A stretch of DNA of 64,000 nucleotides from NCBI RefSeq assembly GCF_001704415.2, contig NC_030821.1:38485210-38549209 (forward strand). Direction: 5' to 3'. The notes beneath the pieces are model-generated. The model saw nothing but the letters and a program-made list of their open reading frames with translations. It was not told the origin of the DNA and made no database searches. This document shows, in pieces, positions 54,116 to 64,000 of the stretch. Position 1 is the first letter of the stretch, and each line of letters opens with the position of its first letter. Source of the DNA: Capra hircus (Eukaryota; Chordata; Mammalia; Artiodactyla; Bovidae). The position numbers and the translations under genes were made by a program.

Positions 54116-55060
54116 AACCCTGCATGCATAGACGGAAGACTTTTTTTTGCCTGTGGCAGCTCTGCCCCAGTGAGAGCTGAGCATGAAGGTGGTGCAGCTG
54201 CTTGGCTTATGGGGACCCTGGCGGCATCAAGTGTGCAGGGACATGGACTGCCTCCACCACAGGAGTTGTGGCCCTATCAGAGCCTTTTTTTCGAGCCTCT
54301 TGTAGCTGGCAATCAGAAGGCTTCTTTAGCTAGTCTTTCTCCCTAGCTCCGCCTGTTCAGACACTTAGAGAGCTCCCTTGCCTGGGCTCCTACTCTGTAG
54401 TTCAGCTCATCAAGCATTAGATGGTCCAGCCTCTCTGTTGTTCAGCTGCCGATGCTGGTGTGTTTGGGGAGAGAGCCTATGGTGATGGCTCCACCCTCTA
54501 TGTGTGATTCAGCAGTATTGCCTTACTTCTATGGCTGCCAGGCTTTCCTCCGCAGGCATTTCCCACCACAATCTCCTCCCTCACATCCTCTCGATCTGTC
54601 TCTCTGCAGTCAACAACGGCCCTTGCCCTGGGATTGCTCCACAATCCCTAAACTCCAGCTCCCAGCCGCTGCACCTTCCAGGGATCTACGTCCCTGTCTG
54701 GGGTATGAATGGCTGTGGCAAGGACTGTCTGATCCTCATTCCATTTAGGCTGCCACAGACCAGCTGTTCCACTCTCAGCCTTAAATGTTTCTCCTCTGAC
54801 TCAGCAATTGCCCCGATGTGGGACTCGGACCCCTGCTTCAGTTCCCCCACCTGCTGAGGGCAGGTCCAGTCCTACTAACACTCCTTTCTTTCCCCCTAGT
54901 TCCTTCGTCCTCCCGAGTTTTGCGTGGTTCTATATATTCTTTTCTGCTGGTCAGGTACTCCTGTCCGCTCTCAGCTGGTGTTCTGCATGCACTTCTGTGT
55001 CTAGAGGTGTATTCCTGATGTATCCGTGGAGAGAGATGTACTCCACGCTCACCTACTCCT

Positions 55061-55071
55061 CCGCCATCTTG
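55061..55071 (-). promoter_or_regulatory. YY1-type site at the L1 start
   Basis: Plus strand CCGCCATCTTG, that is CAAGATGGCGG on the L1 sense strand, within about 10-20 nt of the L1 5' end. This is the classic YY1 site that positions L1 transcription start in mammals. Its presence supports a complete 5' end. Confidence 0.8.
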
Positions 55072-55079
55072 TTCCCCCT

Positions 55080-55501
55080 ACAATTTTTGAATTAAATACT
55101 AAACTAGTATTCTCTATTAGGTACCACAAAAGAATCAGCAGAAATATAAGATATGACAAATTTATAGCCTATTTAGCAAGATAACATGTAAGCACATAAA
55201 ACAACTAGACGACTCAAAAAAGTGTATAATTGGTGTCTACAATGAAAGTCAGAAAGAGGAGGTATCAATGGATAGAAATGTGTTGTTAACCCTTGGTCCT
55301 TGGTTCCAAAATCATAGCAAAACATGTAAAACACGAACCACGATAATTATGGTTGAAGACGGGGACACAGAGAATCATTTACTGTGATCATTCTAGAAAC
55401 CACCAAGCAGATGAATTTGAAAAATTTTACTTGACCTTTACTTTCCAACCAAGCATTCTTCATACTTCTCTCTTTTTTTTTTTCACTGACAAATCTTTCT
55501 T
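55080..55501. other. Unassigned sequence
   Basis: AT-rich, 11-T run near 55476-55486. The flank beyond the L1 5' end. No gene. Confidence 0.4.
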
Positions 55502-55517
55502 AGAAAAATAACTTATG

Positions 55518-55634
55518 GGAATTCCCTGGCGGTCCAGTGGTTCAGACTCGGCATTTTCACTGCTGGGGACTGGGGTTCAATTCCTGGTCAGGGAACTGAG
55601 ATCCCACAAGTAGCAACGTACAGCCAAAAAAAAA
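55518..55634 (+). mobile_element. CHR-type SINE with perfect 16-bp TSD
   Basis: GGAATTCCCTGGCGGTCCAGTGG head to GTAGCAACGTACAGCC and an A-run. The TSD AGAAAAATAACTTATG at 55502-55517 and 55635-55650 is perfect, so the insertion is recent for this family. Confidence 0.95.
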
Positions 55635-55650
55635 AGAAAAATAACTTATG

Positions 55651-56407
55651 CTCATCATAGAAAATTCAGAAAACTCAAAAAGTATAAAAACTTAATACTA
55701 CAGAGATAAGTACTAGTAACATTTTGTCTTTTTCAAGGAATTTCTTTTAATAAGATTTTGCATTTCTAAGTGAGATATCAACTGAAATTACCCTGAACTT
55801 TGAGATAATAGGATAAGGTTCCTTCCATATCTCGATGGAGTTGCAATTCATTCTTTAGGCTTGCTTCAAATTTCCAGGGGTTTACATAATCATTTCTGGC
55901 TCCTACTTCTGATTCCACTGAATTTAACCATAAATTTACCTTCTCAAGCTGTTCTTTTTCTCTGTTTCCCCATTAGTCTACAGGTGGAATTCCATCTCTT
56001 TCATTCAGATTTTTTCCCCTGAAACTGCCATAAAAGACATTTTTTTCTATATTTAGCAGATTTTCTGATTGAGCAAAGAGTCGGGCGCTATATTAAATAT
56101 AAGAGAAAAAAGTGAATATTAATATCCCTTTTCTAAAATCTTTTGGCACATCATCAAGAATTTCTTACTGACTACCTCTCTCTGTGGGATCCAGCCTTCT
56201 ATCCTTAATGGTATTTTGAAATGATTTATCAAGTGACCCCAAGAGTACACTGGGGTTTTGACTGGAGTTATACTAAGCGCTTACATTCATTTGAGGAAAA
56301 TTGATATATCTACAATATTGAACATCTTACGTCTTACTGCTGATTCAGTCCTTCTTTTTAGTCACCCTGAGTTCCCACTGCAAAGTGGATTGTTTTTTAA
56401 TTAAGTT
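55651..56407. other. Mostly unassigned; old L1 near 56140-56340
   Basis: GGGGTTTTGACTGGAGTTATACTAAGC ... TCTACAATATTGAACATC is antisense L1 ORF2, strongly diverged. The rest is not recognised. Confidence 0.5.
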
Positions 56408-56538
56408 ATGTGTGTGTGTGTTAGTCATTGAGTCATATCCAACTCTTTGCAACCCCACTAACTGTAACCCACGGGCCCCTCTCTCCTTGGAATTCTCCAG
56501 GCAAGAACACTGGAATGGTTTGCCTTTTCTTCTCCAAA
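56408..56538 (-). mobile_element. Bov-tA SINE body, antisense
   Basis: GTGTGTGTTAGTCATTGAGTCATATCC tail at the left, body to GGTTTGCCTTTTCTTCTCC. Head absent. A CTTT-rich tract follows at 56600-56632. Confidence 0.87.
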
Positions 56539-56929
56539 TTAACTGATGGCCATATACAGCTACTTTAATTAATCACCTTGTGGACTATTGGATTAGCCTT
56601 GATTCTTTCTTTCTTTCTTTTTTTTTTTTTTCCAGTTTGTATCTTGAGGCACTGTGAGTAGAAAGTATTATAACTTATAAACAGTGAATATGTTTTGCTG
56701 ACTGATTTTCTATTGCTATTCCTCTTTCTTTCTCTTGCACTTGTACATTGGATCAGAAGTTTCGAATCAATGTGAATTAACAGCAATAATAATGGGAATC
56801 TTTGTCTTGTATCCAAATTTGTAAAAGGCTATTATTATATACTAGCTGCCTCCAGGAGCTTACCCTTGTTTACTCAGGGACTCCCTTCATCAGATGCTTA
56901 CCTCTATTCTCCAACTAGAAATACACATC
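56539..56929. other. Unassigned; pyrimidine tract
   Basis: (CTTT)n then T12 at about 56603-56632. GGAATCTTTGTCTTGTATCC near 56796 may be antisense L1 ORF2. No gene. Confidence 0.4.
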
Positions 56930-57095
56930 TTAAATTGCACTGTACATGTCCAGTGATCTCTTTAACAGCTCTAATAACCTTTGGCCTCTTGGCAGTATTT
57001 GACACCACTGACGGCTCTTTCTCTCTTCACATTCTCTCCTCCGTGGGCATCCATGGCACTACATCATCATGATTTTATTCTTTTCTCTCTTTCTT
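56930..57095 (+). mobile_element. L2 LINE RT fragment, sense
   Basis: Plus-strand frame 56866-57072 reads ...TFGLLAVFDTTDGSFSLHIL..., a diverged copy of the L2 RT motif-A block with the catalytic-type aspartate. A pyrimidine-rich stretch follows to 57180. Confidence 0.7.
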
Positions 57096-57337
57096 TCCTT
57101 TTTTTTCTCCTCCTCCTTTTTCCTTCCTTGCCTCTTTCAACAAACATTTCTTTCCCCTTTTCTCCTTCTCTCAAAGGTCTTTGCATTCAGGAACAGTTTT
57201 TCTCACACATATAAATCTCCAGCTTTTTACCTCTTACCTGAATTTGAATCCTGCCTGTAACTCTGTCTGTTCTCTGAACATCCGTACTTCTGTCCTCCAG
57301 AGGAAATACTCATTGTGTGTCCGAAGTTGCATTTTTC

Positions 57338-57452
57338 AGGACTTCCCTAGTGGTTCAGTGGTTAAGATTCCATGCTTCCTATGCAGGGGGCATGAGTTTG
57401 ATCCCTGATCAGGGAACTAAGATTGTATATGCCATAGGGCATGACAAAAAAA
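57338..57452 (+). mobile_element. CHR-type SINE, short
   Basis: GGACTTCCCTAGTGGTTCAGTGG head, GTTTGATCCCTGATCAGGG, ending with GACAAAAAAACC. The DNA at 57096-57337 is unassigned, possibly L2. Confidence 0.87.
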
Positions 57453-58209
57453 CCCATGCATACACAAAATTACACTCCTCATTGTTCCTCAAGTCAGCTT
57501 CATCTTCTCTCATTTCCCACACATACAACTCCAAGCCTTGGCACGTGCTGCTTTCTCTGTGTAGAACACCTTCCTCCCTTTTATTTACCCAATTTTTTTT
57601 CTCATCCTAAAAACTCCAGGGTCCTCCTCCCTCCCTCACATGGCCTCCTTTCTGCGTTTCCCTAGTACTGGCCTGTCCTACTTGTGGTGGTCATGACACC
57701 AGTAGGCAGACATACAGCCTGAATTCAAAGCCAGATCCGTTTGATTCCAGAACCAGTGCTTCTAACTACTGTGTCCTGTCCATTGATGTGTTTTAATACT
57801 CTACTAAAACAATCTCCTGAAAACTATAAGTGAATCTCAGTTGATGAAATGCCTTTGACCAAAAGCTTAGTACAGTAGAGGAAATGGATAAAACCTATGA
57901 CTTGTGCTTGATAAATGCCTTTGCAGGACAGTGATATTATTGCAGCTCCAGACACTTTGCTCCACGTGAGCCTTTCACAGACTTGTAACATATTACCAGG
58001 TAGGAATGGAAGGCAGATTGACTAGTGCTATTTATGGGAACCTGTTCTGGGCAGTCCTGATTCCTTGCTTATGTACCTCCTTCCATGGATCAGCCTGTCC
58101 TGGCTCTTTTTACTTGGATAACTCCTCCTCATCTCTTAAGTGTCTTTTAGAAAAACTTTGATCCCCACCCCCGCCTCCGCTTGATCCTCCCACAACCACA
58201 ACTGATTGG
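57453..58209. other. Mostly unassigned; MIR scrap
   Basis: At about 57700-57780, GAATTCAAAGCCAGATCCGTTTGATTCCAGAACC ... CTAACTACTGTG is antisense MIR tRNA-like end. The rest shows nothing recognisable. Confidence 0.5.
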
Positions 58210-58440
58210 CCTAGAATAGAGTTTCTCAAACCTAGCACTACTGACATTTTGTACTGGACGGTTCTTTGTTGCGAGAGGCTGTCCTGTACGTTGTTAGGAT
58301 GTTCAGCAGCAACCCTGGCCTCCATCCACTAGATATCAATAACATTCTCTCCACCCTACTAATCATGACAAAGCTACACATCTCCAGACGTTGCCAAATA
58401 TCCCTTGAGAGGCAGAACTACCTACAATTGAGAATCATCA
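58210..58440 (+). mobile_element. hAT-type MITE (MER-like)
   Basis: TTTCTCAAACCTAGCACTACTGACATTTTG start, GGCTGTCCTGTACGTTGTTAGGATG, CTCCAGACGTTGCCAAATATCCC, end TTGAGAATCATCAAG. Known dispersed hAT-Charlie non-autonomous layout. Confidence 0.75.
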
Positions 58441-58839
58441 AGCTAGAGGTAGGATATGACCCAAGTGAGCTGATTTGAGTTCTACCCTGGGACTTTTTAG
58501 ATTAGAATTGAAAAAGAGGAACCAGTCCTCTCTGAGTCAGACCCTGAGCTGACATGAGGCTTAGACTTGATGGAGGAGCTGCTTCTTGACCTGTGAGGAG
58601 AGCTGATCTGCAGTAAACGAGGAAAGTGCCTACATGTGGACCAAGAACAGCAAGGCTCCTGGGTACATTCAAGTGCTTGGGTCTGGTTGGTGCTGAGTCC
58701 TTGCCGTGACCCTTCTCTGGTTCATTATTCCAGTTGCTTTTCCTTAAGTCAATAAATATTAGCAGTTTCACCTAATCAATTTTTCAGTTGGGTTTATGAC
58801 TCTTGTCACCGTGAACTAACCTTACAACACTCTTCTCAT
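58441..58839. other. Unassigned sequence
   Basis: No recognised gene or repeat. Confidence 0.4.
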
Positions 58840-59040
58840 GCTCTTTCAAAGGCGTGTGCTAGATTTGCTCATCTGCATCTGTAACTAGACTATAAGCTCC
58901 TTGAGGACAGGAATTTTTCCTTCACTGTTATGTCCTCAGCAGCTAATGTGCAACTTGGCACACAGTAGATGAACAATAAGTATTTATGGAATAGAGTTAA
59001 TTAATCAAGGAATGGATGATTGAATGAATGAAGTAAGATG
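58840..59040 (+). mobile_element. L2 LINE 3' end, sense
   Basis: ATAAGCTCCTTGAGGACAGG ... CTTGGCACACAGTAGATGAAC ... ATTGAATGAATGAAG, the classic L2 3' terminus with GAATGAAT repeats. Confidence 0.85.
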
Positions 59041-59504
59041 TGTTATGCTCCAGCCTCCCCCTTATGTGTTCACTGCTTCACACACTTAAGCACTTCCAGA
59101 GGCCTCTTTGGACAGGAGTCAAATGTGGGCACCCTGCAGAATCCTCCTTTCTGAACACTGTTTAGGAACGGCAGTGTTTAAAAAAATCACAAGGACTGGT
59201 TACTGTGGCCTCAAGGGCAATGCATGACTAGATAAATTCCTCTGGCAGGAATGAGATAGGATGGAGCCAAGTCAACTGGGGAAGAATCTGTGATGCAAGA
59301 AGCAACACATGATGAGAGACAGTTCTCTGGCAGCGTGGCCTGAGATCTCCCTAGGCAGCCAGGAAAGAATCCCGGTCATTATCAGAATCTAGTGTAACTG
59401 TAAAATATGACCTAATTAAGAGGTGTGTCAGCAACAGATGGAGAGTGTGCCTTCATGCTTCCCTCAGAGCGATAAACAAAGTGATGGCAATCACACTCCA
59501 ACGC
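59041..59504. other. Unassigned sequence
   Basis: No recognised gene or repeat. Confidence 0.4.
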
Positions 59505-59625
59505 AGGGGTGAAAGTAGCAACCACCTCATAGAGTTGTTTCAAATTCATTAATACACTCTTTGCACTGAGAACTATCCCTGAAAAATAGCAAATGCCTGG
59601 CCAGTGACAGCTATTGATATTATTG
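59505..59625 (+). mobile_element. MIR SINE fragment, sense
   Basis: ACCTCATAGAGTTGTTTCAAATTC, then GCCTGGCCAGTGACAGCTATTG. 59626-59881 is unassigned AT-rich DNA. Confidence 0.68.
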
Positions 59626-59881
59626 ATTTCTCATTTGGGAAATCTTTTTTCTTCTTCACAGATGAAACCCTCTCCACATAGAGACGTGAAGTCTTAGAAA
59701 ATTATCTTTTTTTCTTAAGCCTTCAACTTACACATTATTTTTCAGAAGGTTTTTTTTAATCTTCATACTTCCAATCATTGCAGTCTAAAGAGTGAAAGGA
59801 GTTACTCAAATCTTTTGTTATAAATAAATCTTAAAGAAGTTAATTTACAGAAGTAAAAGATTTCTCAAAAATAAATTATTC

Positions 59882-60191
59882 CTGGGACTTGCCTGATGGT
59901 CCAGCAGTTAAGAATCTATTTTCCAATGCATGGGACTCGGGTTTGATCCATGGTCCAGGGAGATCCCACGTGCCAAGGGGCAACTGAGCTCATGTGCTGC
60001 AACCACTGAGCCTGCACTCTAGAGCCTGTGAGCCGCAACTACATAGCCTACATGCCTAAAAGCCTCTGCATTGCAACAAGAGAAGCTACCACAAAGCTTG
60101 TGCACTGCAACAAAAGTGTAACTCCACTAGCCGCAGCTAGAGAAAGCCTTCAAACAACAATGAAGACCCAGAGCAGTCAAAATAAAATAAA
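59882..60191 (+). mobile_element. CHR-type SINE, near full length
   Basis: GGGACTTGCCTGATGGTCCAGC head to AAATAAAATAAATAATG tail. Imperfect flanks AATTATTCCT / AATTATCCCT suggest an aged TSD. Confidence 0.9.
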
Positions 60192-60204
60192 TAATGAATT
60201 ATCC

Positions 60205-62449
60205 CTCCTCAAATGTTTGTTCTATACTACTATGTGTCAGGCACAACAAAAGTTCACTGTCAAGGTGGAGCTTATAGATTAGCAGCTGGGAAGACATTGA
60301 ACACTTATGCAAATATAATTATGACAAGGCTAAGAAAGTGCGAACTGTTATATCAGGGTTTAGAGAGTTCACAAAGGCTTTTCAGGGGATGGAATTTTTA
60401 TGTTAAGACAGAAAGAATAAGGTAACCATGTTAAAGTTGTAGTCAAGGGAAGTCTGGAGAATTGTAGGGGATGACAGAAGGAAAGTAGCAGGGGGCCTGA
60501 AAATTAAGCTAATGTATTCCAGGCAAAATCCCAAGGTAAGAAGAAGGGTGACCTCTCATCACAAAAAACCAAGAGGCCAGTTTCTGAAATGGAAGAGTGA
60601 GGAAAAGAATGACACACAGCAATCCTTCACAATGAGGCAGAAGGAAAATCACACACAGCCTGGGAACAGTAGAGGAGAGATAGTCAACAGGCAAACAGAA
60701 CAACCAAGGCAGACAGCAGGATACGCCATCACAAAACCAGGGGAACAGAAGTTGTCACCAAGGAGTTGTCAGCTGCATCAAACACTACTAGGAAGCTGAA
60801 ATTCAAATCTATATTTAAGATTACAATGAATTTAGTGGAATGGAAGTCATTGCTGGTCTTCAGAAGAATGGTCTCAGATAAGTGAAGGCAACATTCTCTC
60901 GGGTAGACCAGTTGTTTTGGAAGCGGGCCATGCTTTATTCCTTTCAATTCAGTTCAGTTCAGTTTAGTTCAGTCGCTCAGTCGTGTCCAACTCTTTGCGA
61001 CCCCATGAACTGCAGCATGCCAGACCTCCCTGTCCATCACCCACTCCCGGAATTCACTGAAACTCACATCCATCGAGTCGGTGATGCCATCCAGCCATCT
61101 CATTCTCTGTCATCCCCTTTTCCTCCTGCCCCCAATCCCTCCCAGCATCAGAGTCTTTTCTAATGAGTCAACTCTTCGCATGAGGTGGCCAAAGTACTGG
61201 AGGTTCAGCTTTAGTATCAGTCCTTCCAAACACCCAGGGTCGATCTTTAGAATGGACTGGCTGGATCTCCTTGCAATCCAAGGGACTCTCAAAAGTCTTC
61301 TCCAACACCACAGTTCAAAAGCATCAATTCTTCAGCGCTCAGCTTTCTTCACAGTCCAACTCTCACATCCATGCATGACCACTGGAAAAACCATAACCTT
61401 GACTAGACAGACCTTTGTTGGCAAAGTAATGTCTCTGCTTTTCAATATGCTATCTAGGTTGGTCATAACTTTCCTTTCAAGGAGTAAGCGTCTTTTAATT
61501 TCATGGCTGCAGTCACCATCTGCAGTGATTTTGGAGCCCCCCAAAAATAAAGTCTGACACTGTTTCCCCATCTATTTCCCATGAAGTGATGGGACCAGAT
61601 GCCATAATCTTCGTTTTCTGAATGTTGAGCTTTAAGCCAGCTTTTTCACTCTCCTCTTTCACGTTCATCAAGAGGCTTTTTAGTTCCTCTTCACTTTCTG
61701 CCATAAGGGTGGTGTCATCCGCATATCTGAGGTTATTGATATTTCTCCCGGCAATCTTATTTATTCCTTTAGTGGAAAAAAAAGTTAGTGTGGCTGCCAT
61801 GAAACCTATTCACCTGATAAAAAAAAAAAAAGTCACATACTTGGAAATGGGAGCGTATGGACGATCTATGTATCATTACAATTTATTTGGCACTACAGCC
61901 AAATTCTATATATTTATTCTTTATTACACTATTTGTATAAATAGTATATACAAATTTCTGTGGATTAAACTTTGGAAGAAAAAATAGCATTCTTGGAGGA
62001 AAAGGAAATTTGGAGACTAACTTGGAAGATTAGGAGTGAAAAAGAGGAGAAAATAGGACACTAGGAAGAGATTTTGCTGGAACACATTTGGTGTAAAGGA
62101 TAGAGAGTCAAAGCAATGCCACATGGGAACTGTGGACAGCGTGAGGAGTGAAAATGTTTAATGCTGACGAGAAAAAACTGCAGTGAGGGCGAGGTTAGAG
62201 CCACAAGAACAGAAGGCAGAGAGAGTGAGAAGTTCCAACAGGGAGTAGGATGCTTCAGACTCAGAGAAGAGGTCCAGGGAGAAGGGAAAGGCAGTGTCGC
62301 CATGGAGATTCAGAGACAGGAAGTTGGCAGTGGTCCAGCTGGCTCCCTCTAGTTTCTTCATGAGGTTGCAGACAAGGTCATCAGTGAGAACAGGAGGGGA
62401 CAGCAGGTAATCAGGAAGTAAAGAGAGTAGGAAAGGGTTGGAATACATT
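60205..62449 (-). mobile_element. L2 LINE, antisense, split by BovB
   Basis: Left part 60205-60933 runs from the antisense 3' end (ACTATGTGTCAGGCACAAC) to the RT motif-A region (TGCATCAAACACTACTAG near 60776). Right part about 62000-62449 resembles the upstream L2 region (GACAAGGTCATCAGTGAGAACAGG). BovB (60945-61759) lies between, and 61771-62000 is AT-rich and unassigned. Order along the strand is consistent with one old copy. Confidence 0.7.
60945..61759 (-). mobile_element. BovB LINE 3' portion, antisense, with 11-bp TSD
   Basis: Tail AATTCAGTTCAGTTCAG at the left. The element passes the C-terminal coding end and just enclosing the YADD box (minus frame 61513-61800, NNLRYADDTTLMAESEEE). 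The TSD TTTATTCCTTT is at 60934-60944 and 61760-61770. Truncated at the RT core. Confidence 0.95.
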
Positions 62450-62466
62450 CCAAAGAGCTTTTTATT

Positions 62467-63474
62467 TTTATTTTTTCAACAGAGTGGTAACATTTATTAG
62501 AAAGGAGGGATTCAATTAGACTTCCACATCACACAGAAGAAACAGACTGTAACCATTGTTTCGAAAGAGGAAGGAAGGGAGGCAGAGCACCCTGAATCCC
62601 AGGAGACAGGCAGCTTCAGCTGGACAAGGAGGGGAGTACGGGTTGAGGGTGGATTAGGCTACTGTTCACCACTCCCGCACAGTGAACTTTAGTGACTCCT
62701 ATACCTCCTGGCTCCACAGAGCCTGCAGCTCAGTAGAAAGCTGTGTTCTCTAGCAAACACGGGTTATGGTTGGTGGCAGGGAGGAAAAAGTTCTTTCTTT
62801 TGCTGCTCCTCTGGGTTTTTTTGCCTTTACTGACATGGTTGCTGGAGGGGCCAGGAGGGCAGCAGCTGTGGTTGAGCTGACTTCAGATAATTCAAGTGCT
62901 GGGGGCGTGGGGTCGGAGGGAATGTGAGGGGGTGCAGGCCACCACCAGGACCTGGTGGGGAGCTCAGTCCAATGCGTTCTGGTTCTTAGAGGCTGGAGAA
63001 GTGGCAGGGAGTCCAGGGAGCCATAAGACTGCTGTTCTGAACCATCTTGTTGGGTAGCTGCTGGGCACTGTAGTCTGGGTTTGGCTCACTGAAGTTAGGA
63101 ACCTCAGAATAAACCATACAGAATTCTCCAATCTTCTGATGAGCACACCCGTGGCCAGTGCACATTGGCACACAACCGGTGAACACCGAACAACTTTTAG
63201 TGAGCTAGATAGTGTCGCCAGGCTGGATCAGGTTGGCCACATCGTCCCAGAGATATTGATGCTGCCAGTTTTGTCTGCCACTTTGCAGGCCCACACCTTG
63301 TGCCCATTCTTTGTCTTGGTCACTCAGACAGTCTCCAGCACAATGCAATGAGGTTCAAGTTCTTGAGCCCAGGCTTGATATACTTCACGAAGCTCTCCAT
63401 CATCATGCTGCCCAAGCCTTAGCACCACACCAGCAAGACTGCTGGACAGTGCATGCTACTGAGCCTCTTGCAGG
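62467..63474 (-). pseudogene. NABP2: Processed pseudogene of NABP2 (single-stranded DNA-binding protein hSSB1)
   Basis: Intron-less minus-strand retrocopy of the NABP2 mRNA. The parent protein is an OB-fold single-stranded DNA-binding subunit of the SOSS complex in DNA repair. The start-codon position is about 63406 (an ATG triplet run), then ESFVKYIKPGLKNLNLI. Conserved OB-fold segments follow in different frames: KVADKTGSINI, VANLIQPGD, and IGEFCMVYSEVPNFSEPNPD. The proline-rich tail ends near 62796 with SSKR and the normal stop is lost. Several frameshifts and stops prevent expression. 3'UTR follows to an AATAAA (reverse complement at 62493-62498) and a short A-rich tail at 62467-62478. 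The perfect 17-bp TSD CCAAAGAGCTTTTTATT is at 62450-62466 and 63475-63491. NABP1 is excluded by the N-terminus and the tail. Confidence 0.95.
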
Positions 63475-63491
63475 CCAAAGAGCTTTTTATT

Positions 63492-63736
63492 AAAGTAAGC
63501 ATGGTTTGCTTGGGGAGCTTGTAGTCTTGACTATTCCTACTTTGCAATTTAAGTCATCAGTATTTGGGACTCTTGACATGGTTTGCATTATACTCTAGAG
63601 ATCAAGTAAGAAAATTATATTAGTCTTAGAAAACTGAATGATTGCAATAGAATATAAAAATATGAATTACTGTTAAGATATCTTTTATTCATTTTATATA
63701 TGATTAAGTTTTAACACTTGGTGCTATATTTTTAAT
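63492..63736. other. Unassigned AT-rich sequence
   Basis: Right flank of the NABP2 retrocopy. No gene. Confidence 0.4.
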
Positions 63737-63925
63737 TTTTAAATTCATTTCTATTGGAGTATAATTGCTTTAAAATGTTGTGTTAGTTTCTGCTGTACAG
63801 CAAAGGGAATCAACCATACATGTATATATATTCCCTCTTCTGAGATTTTCTTCCCATTTAGGTCACCAGAGAGTGCTGAATAGAGCTTCCTCAGCTATAC
63901 AGGAGGTTCTCATTAGTTATCTGTT
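63737..63925 (-). mobile_element. L1 3' end, antisense
   Basis: TATTGGAGTATAATTGCTTTAAAATGTTGTG, GCTGTACAGCAAAGGGAATC, TCTTCCCATTTAGGTCACC, the antisense ruminant L1 3'UTR. The last 75 bp of the window are unassigned. Confidence 0.85.
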
Positions 63926-64000
63926 TGAAGCTGTAGTTTTAAAACTTTACATAAACTTGCCGCAGTTTCACGTTGCACAAGTTCTTTTCATCAAAGTGAA

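Larger units (their letters stand above)
47803..55079 (-). mobile_element. Ruminant L1 LINE with intact 5' end, 3' half missing
   Basis: One antisense L1 spanning 7.3 kb (about 4.8 kb of L1 after removing insertions). From 5' (right) to 3' (left): start with an AAGATGGCGG box at about 55071, a long 5'UTR, ORF1 (coiled coil and RNA-binding part), ORF2 endonuclease, and then an abrupt end just after the endonuclease (minus-strand NKTKSWFFEK region). RT, C-terminus, 3'UTR and poly(A) are absent. Most L1 copies lose the 5' end, so this is the opposite pattern and implies later deletion. BovB (49822-51996) and Bov-A2 (52099-52351) are inserted in it. Confidence 0.92.
52358..55079 (-). promoter_or_regulatory. 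L1 5'UTR / internal promoter region
   Basis: About 2.7 kb upstream of ORF1 (antisense), matching the 5'UTR position of a ruminant L1. It contains an A-rich purine run on the plus strand (about 53020-53460), a GC-richer stretch (53500-55079) and a Bov-tA-derived segment. L1 5'UTRs carry the element's own RNA polymerase II promoter. Present activity is not inferable. Confidence 0.75.

Noticed and set aside
62964..63186. Minus-strand frames matching NABP2 as an intact gene
   Set aside because: Frames are broken, introns are missing, and the copy is flanked by a TSD and a poly(A) tail, so it is a processed pseudogene.
1..64000. CRISPR array, prokaryotic operon or phage features
   Set aside because: The window is ruminant nuclear DNA. 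No regularly spaced identical repeats and no ribosome-binding-site-led gene runs.

Overview
This window reads as intergenic or deep-intronic DNA from a bovid (cattle, sheep, goat or a close relative). The evidence is the repeat content. BovB (RTE-type) LINEs, tRNA-Glu-derived Bov-tA and dimeric Bov-A2 SINEs, CHR-type SINEs and a ruminant L1 are present in many copies, and this combination is typical of Pecora. The base layer of MIR, L2, MER5A-like hAT, Tigger and LTR fragments is general to placental mammals. I find no intact host gene, no exon I can name, no functional tRNA or rRNA gene and no CRISPR array. Almost every long reading frame is a retrotransposon reverse transcriptase or endonuclease fragment, or its shadow in another frame.

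Layout. 1-8.7 kb: a BovB fragment, then an L1 with an inverted 5' segment bracketed by target-site duplications (TSDs), then an old antisense L1 carrying four SINEs. 8.7-18.1 kb: an ATP5MG (ATP synthase subunit g) processed pseudogene split by a BovB tail, two DNA-transposon MITEs (one palindromic), and SINEs with clear TSDs. 18.1-31.2 kb: BovB copies (one 2.2 kb long with a 354-codon RT frame, one inserted into a SINE) separated by low-repeat DNA. 31.2-39.4 kb: a three-level L1/L1/BovB nest, antisense L2, further L1 pieces and a 17-T tract flanked by a 15-bp direct repeat. 39.4-47.6 kb: the most repeat-poor part, interrupted by a MIR/Bov-tA/BovB nest and an LTR fragment. 47.6-55.1 kb: one antisense ruminant L1 with an intact 5' end (YY1-like site, long 5'UTR, ORF1, endonuclease) but no RT half. 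It is interrupted by a BovB and a Bov-A2 and joined at its broken end to a BovB piece. 55.1-64 kb: L2, MIR, hAT and CHR fragments, a BovB inside L2, and an NABP2 (hSSB1) processed pseudogene with a perfect 17-bp TSD.

The parts do not form a pathway. What the window records is layered insertion. MIR, L2 and DNA elements are oldest, old L1 comes next, and ruminant L1, BovB and SINEs sit inside them. TSDs let the order be read directly at several places. BovB supplied both the tails and, with L1, the likely machinery for the SINEs. L1-type machinery explains the two processed pseudogenes and probably the orphan poly(A) insertion. I did not find a previously undescribed biological system. The most useful observations are structural: the 5'-inverted L1, the datable nests, the L1-BovB junction, the orphan poly(A) insertion and the two retropseudogenes. 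Boundaries are by eye, usually good to about 5-20 bp where a TSD is given and about 30-50 bp elsewhere. Family names are from memory of consensus sequences.
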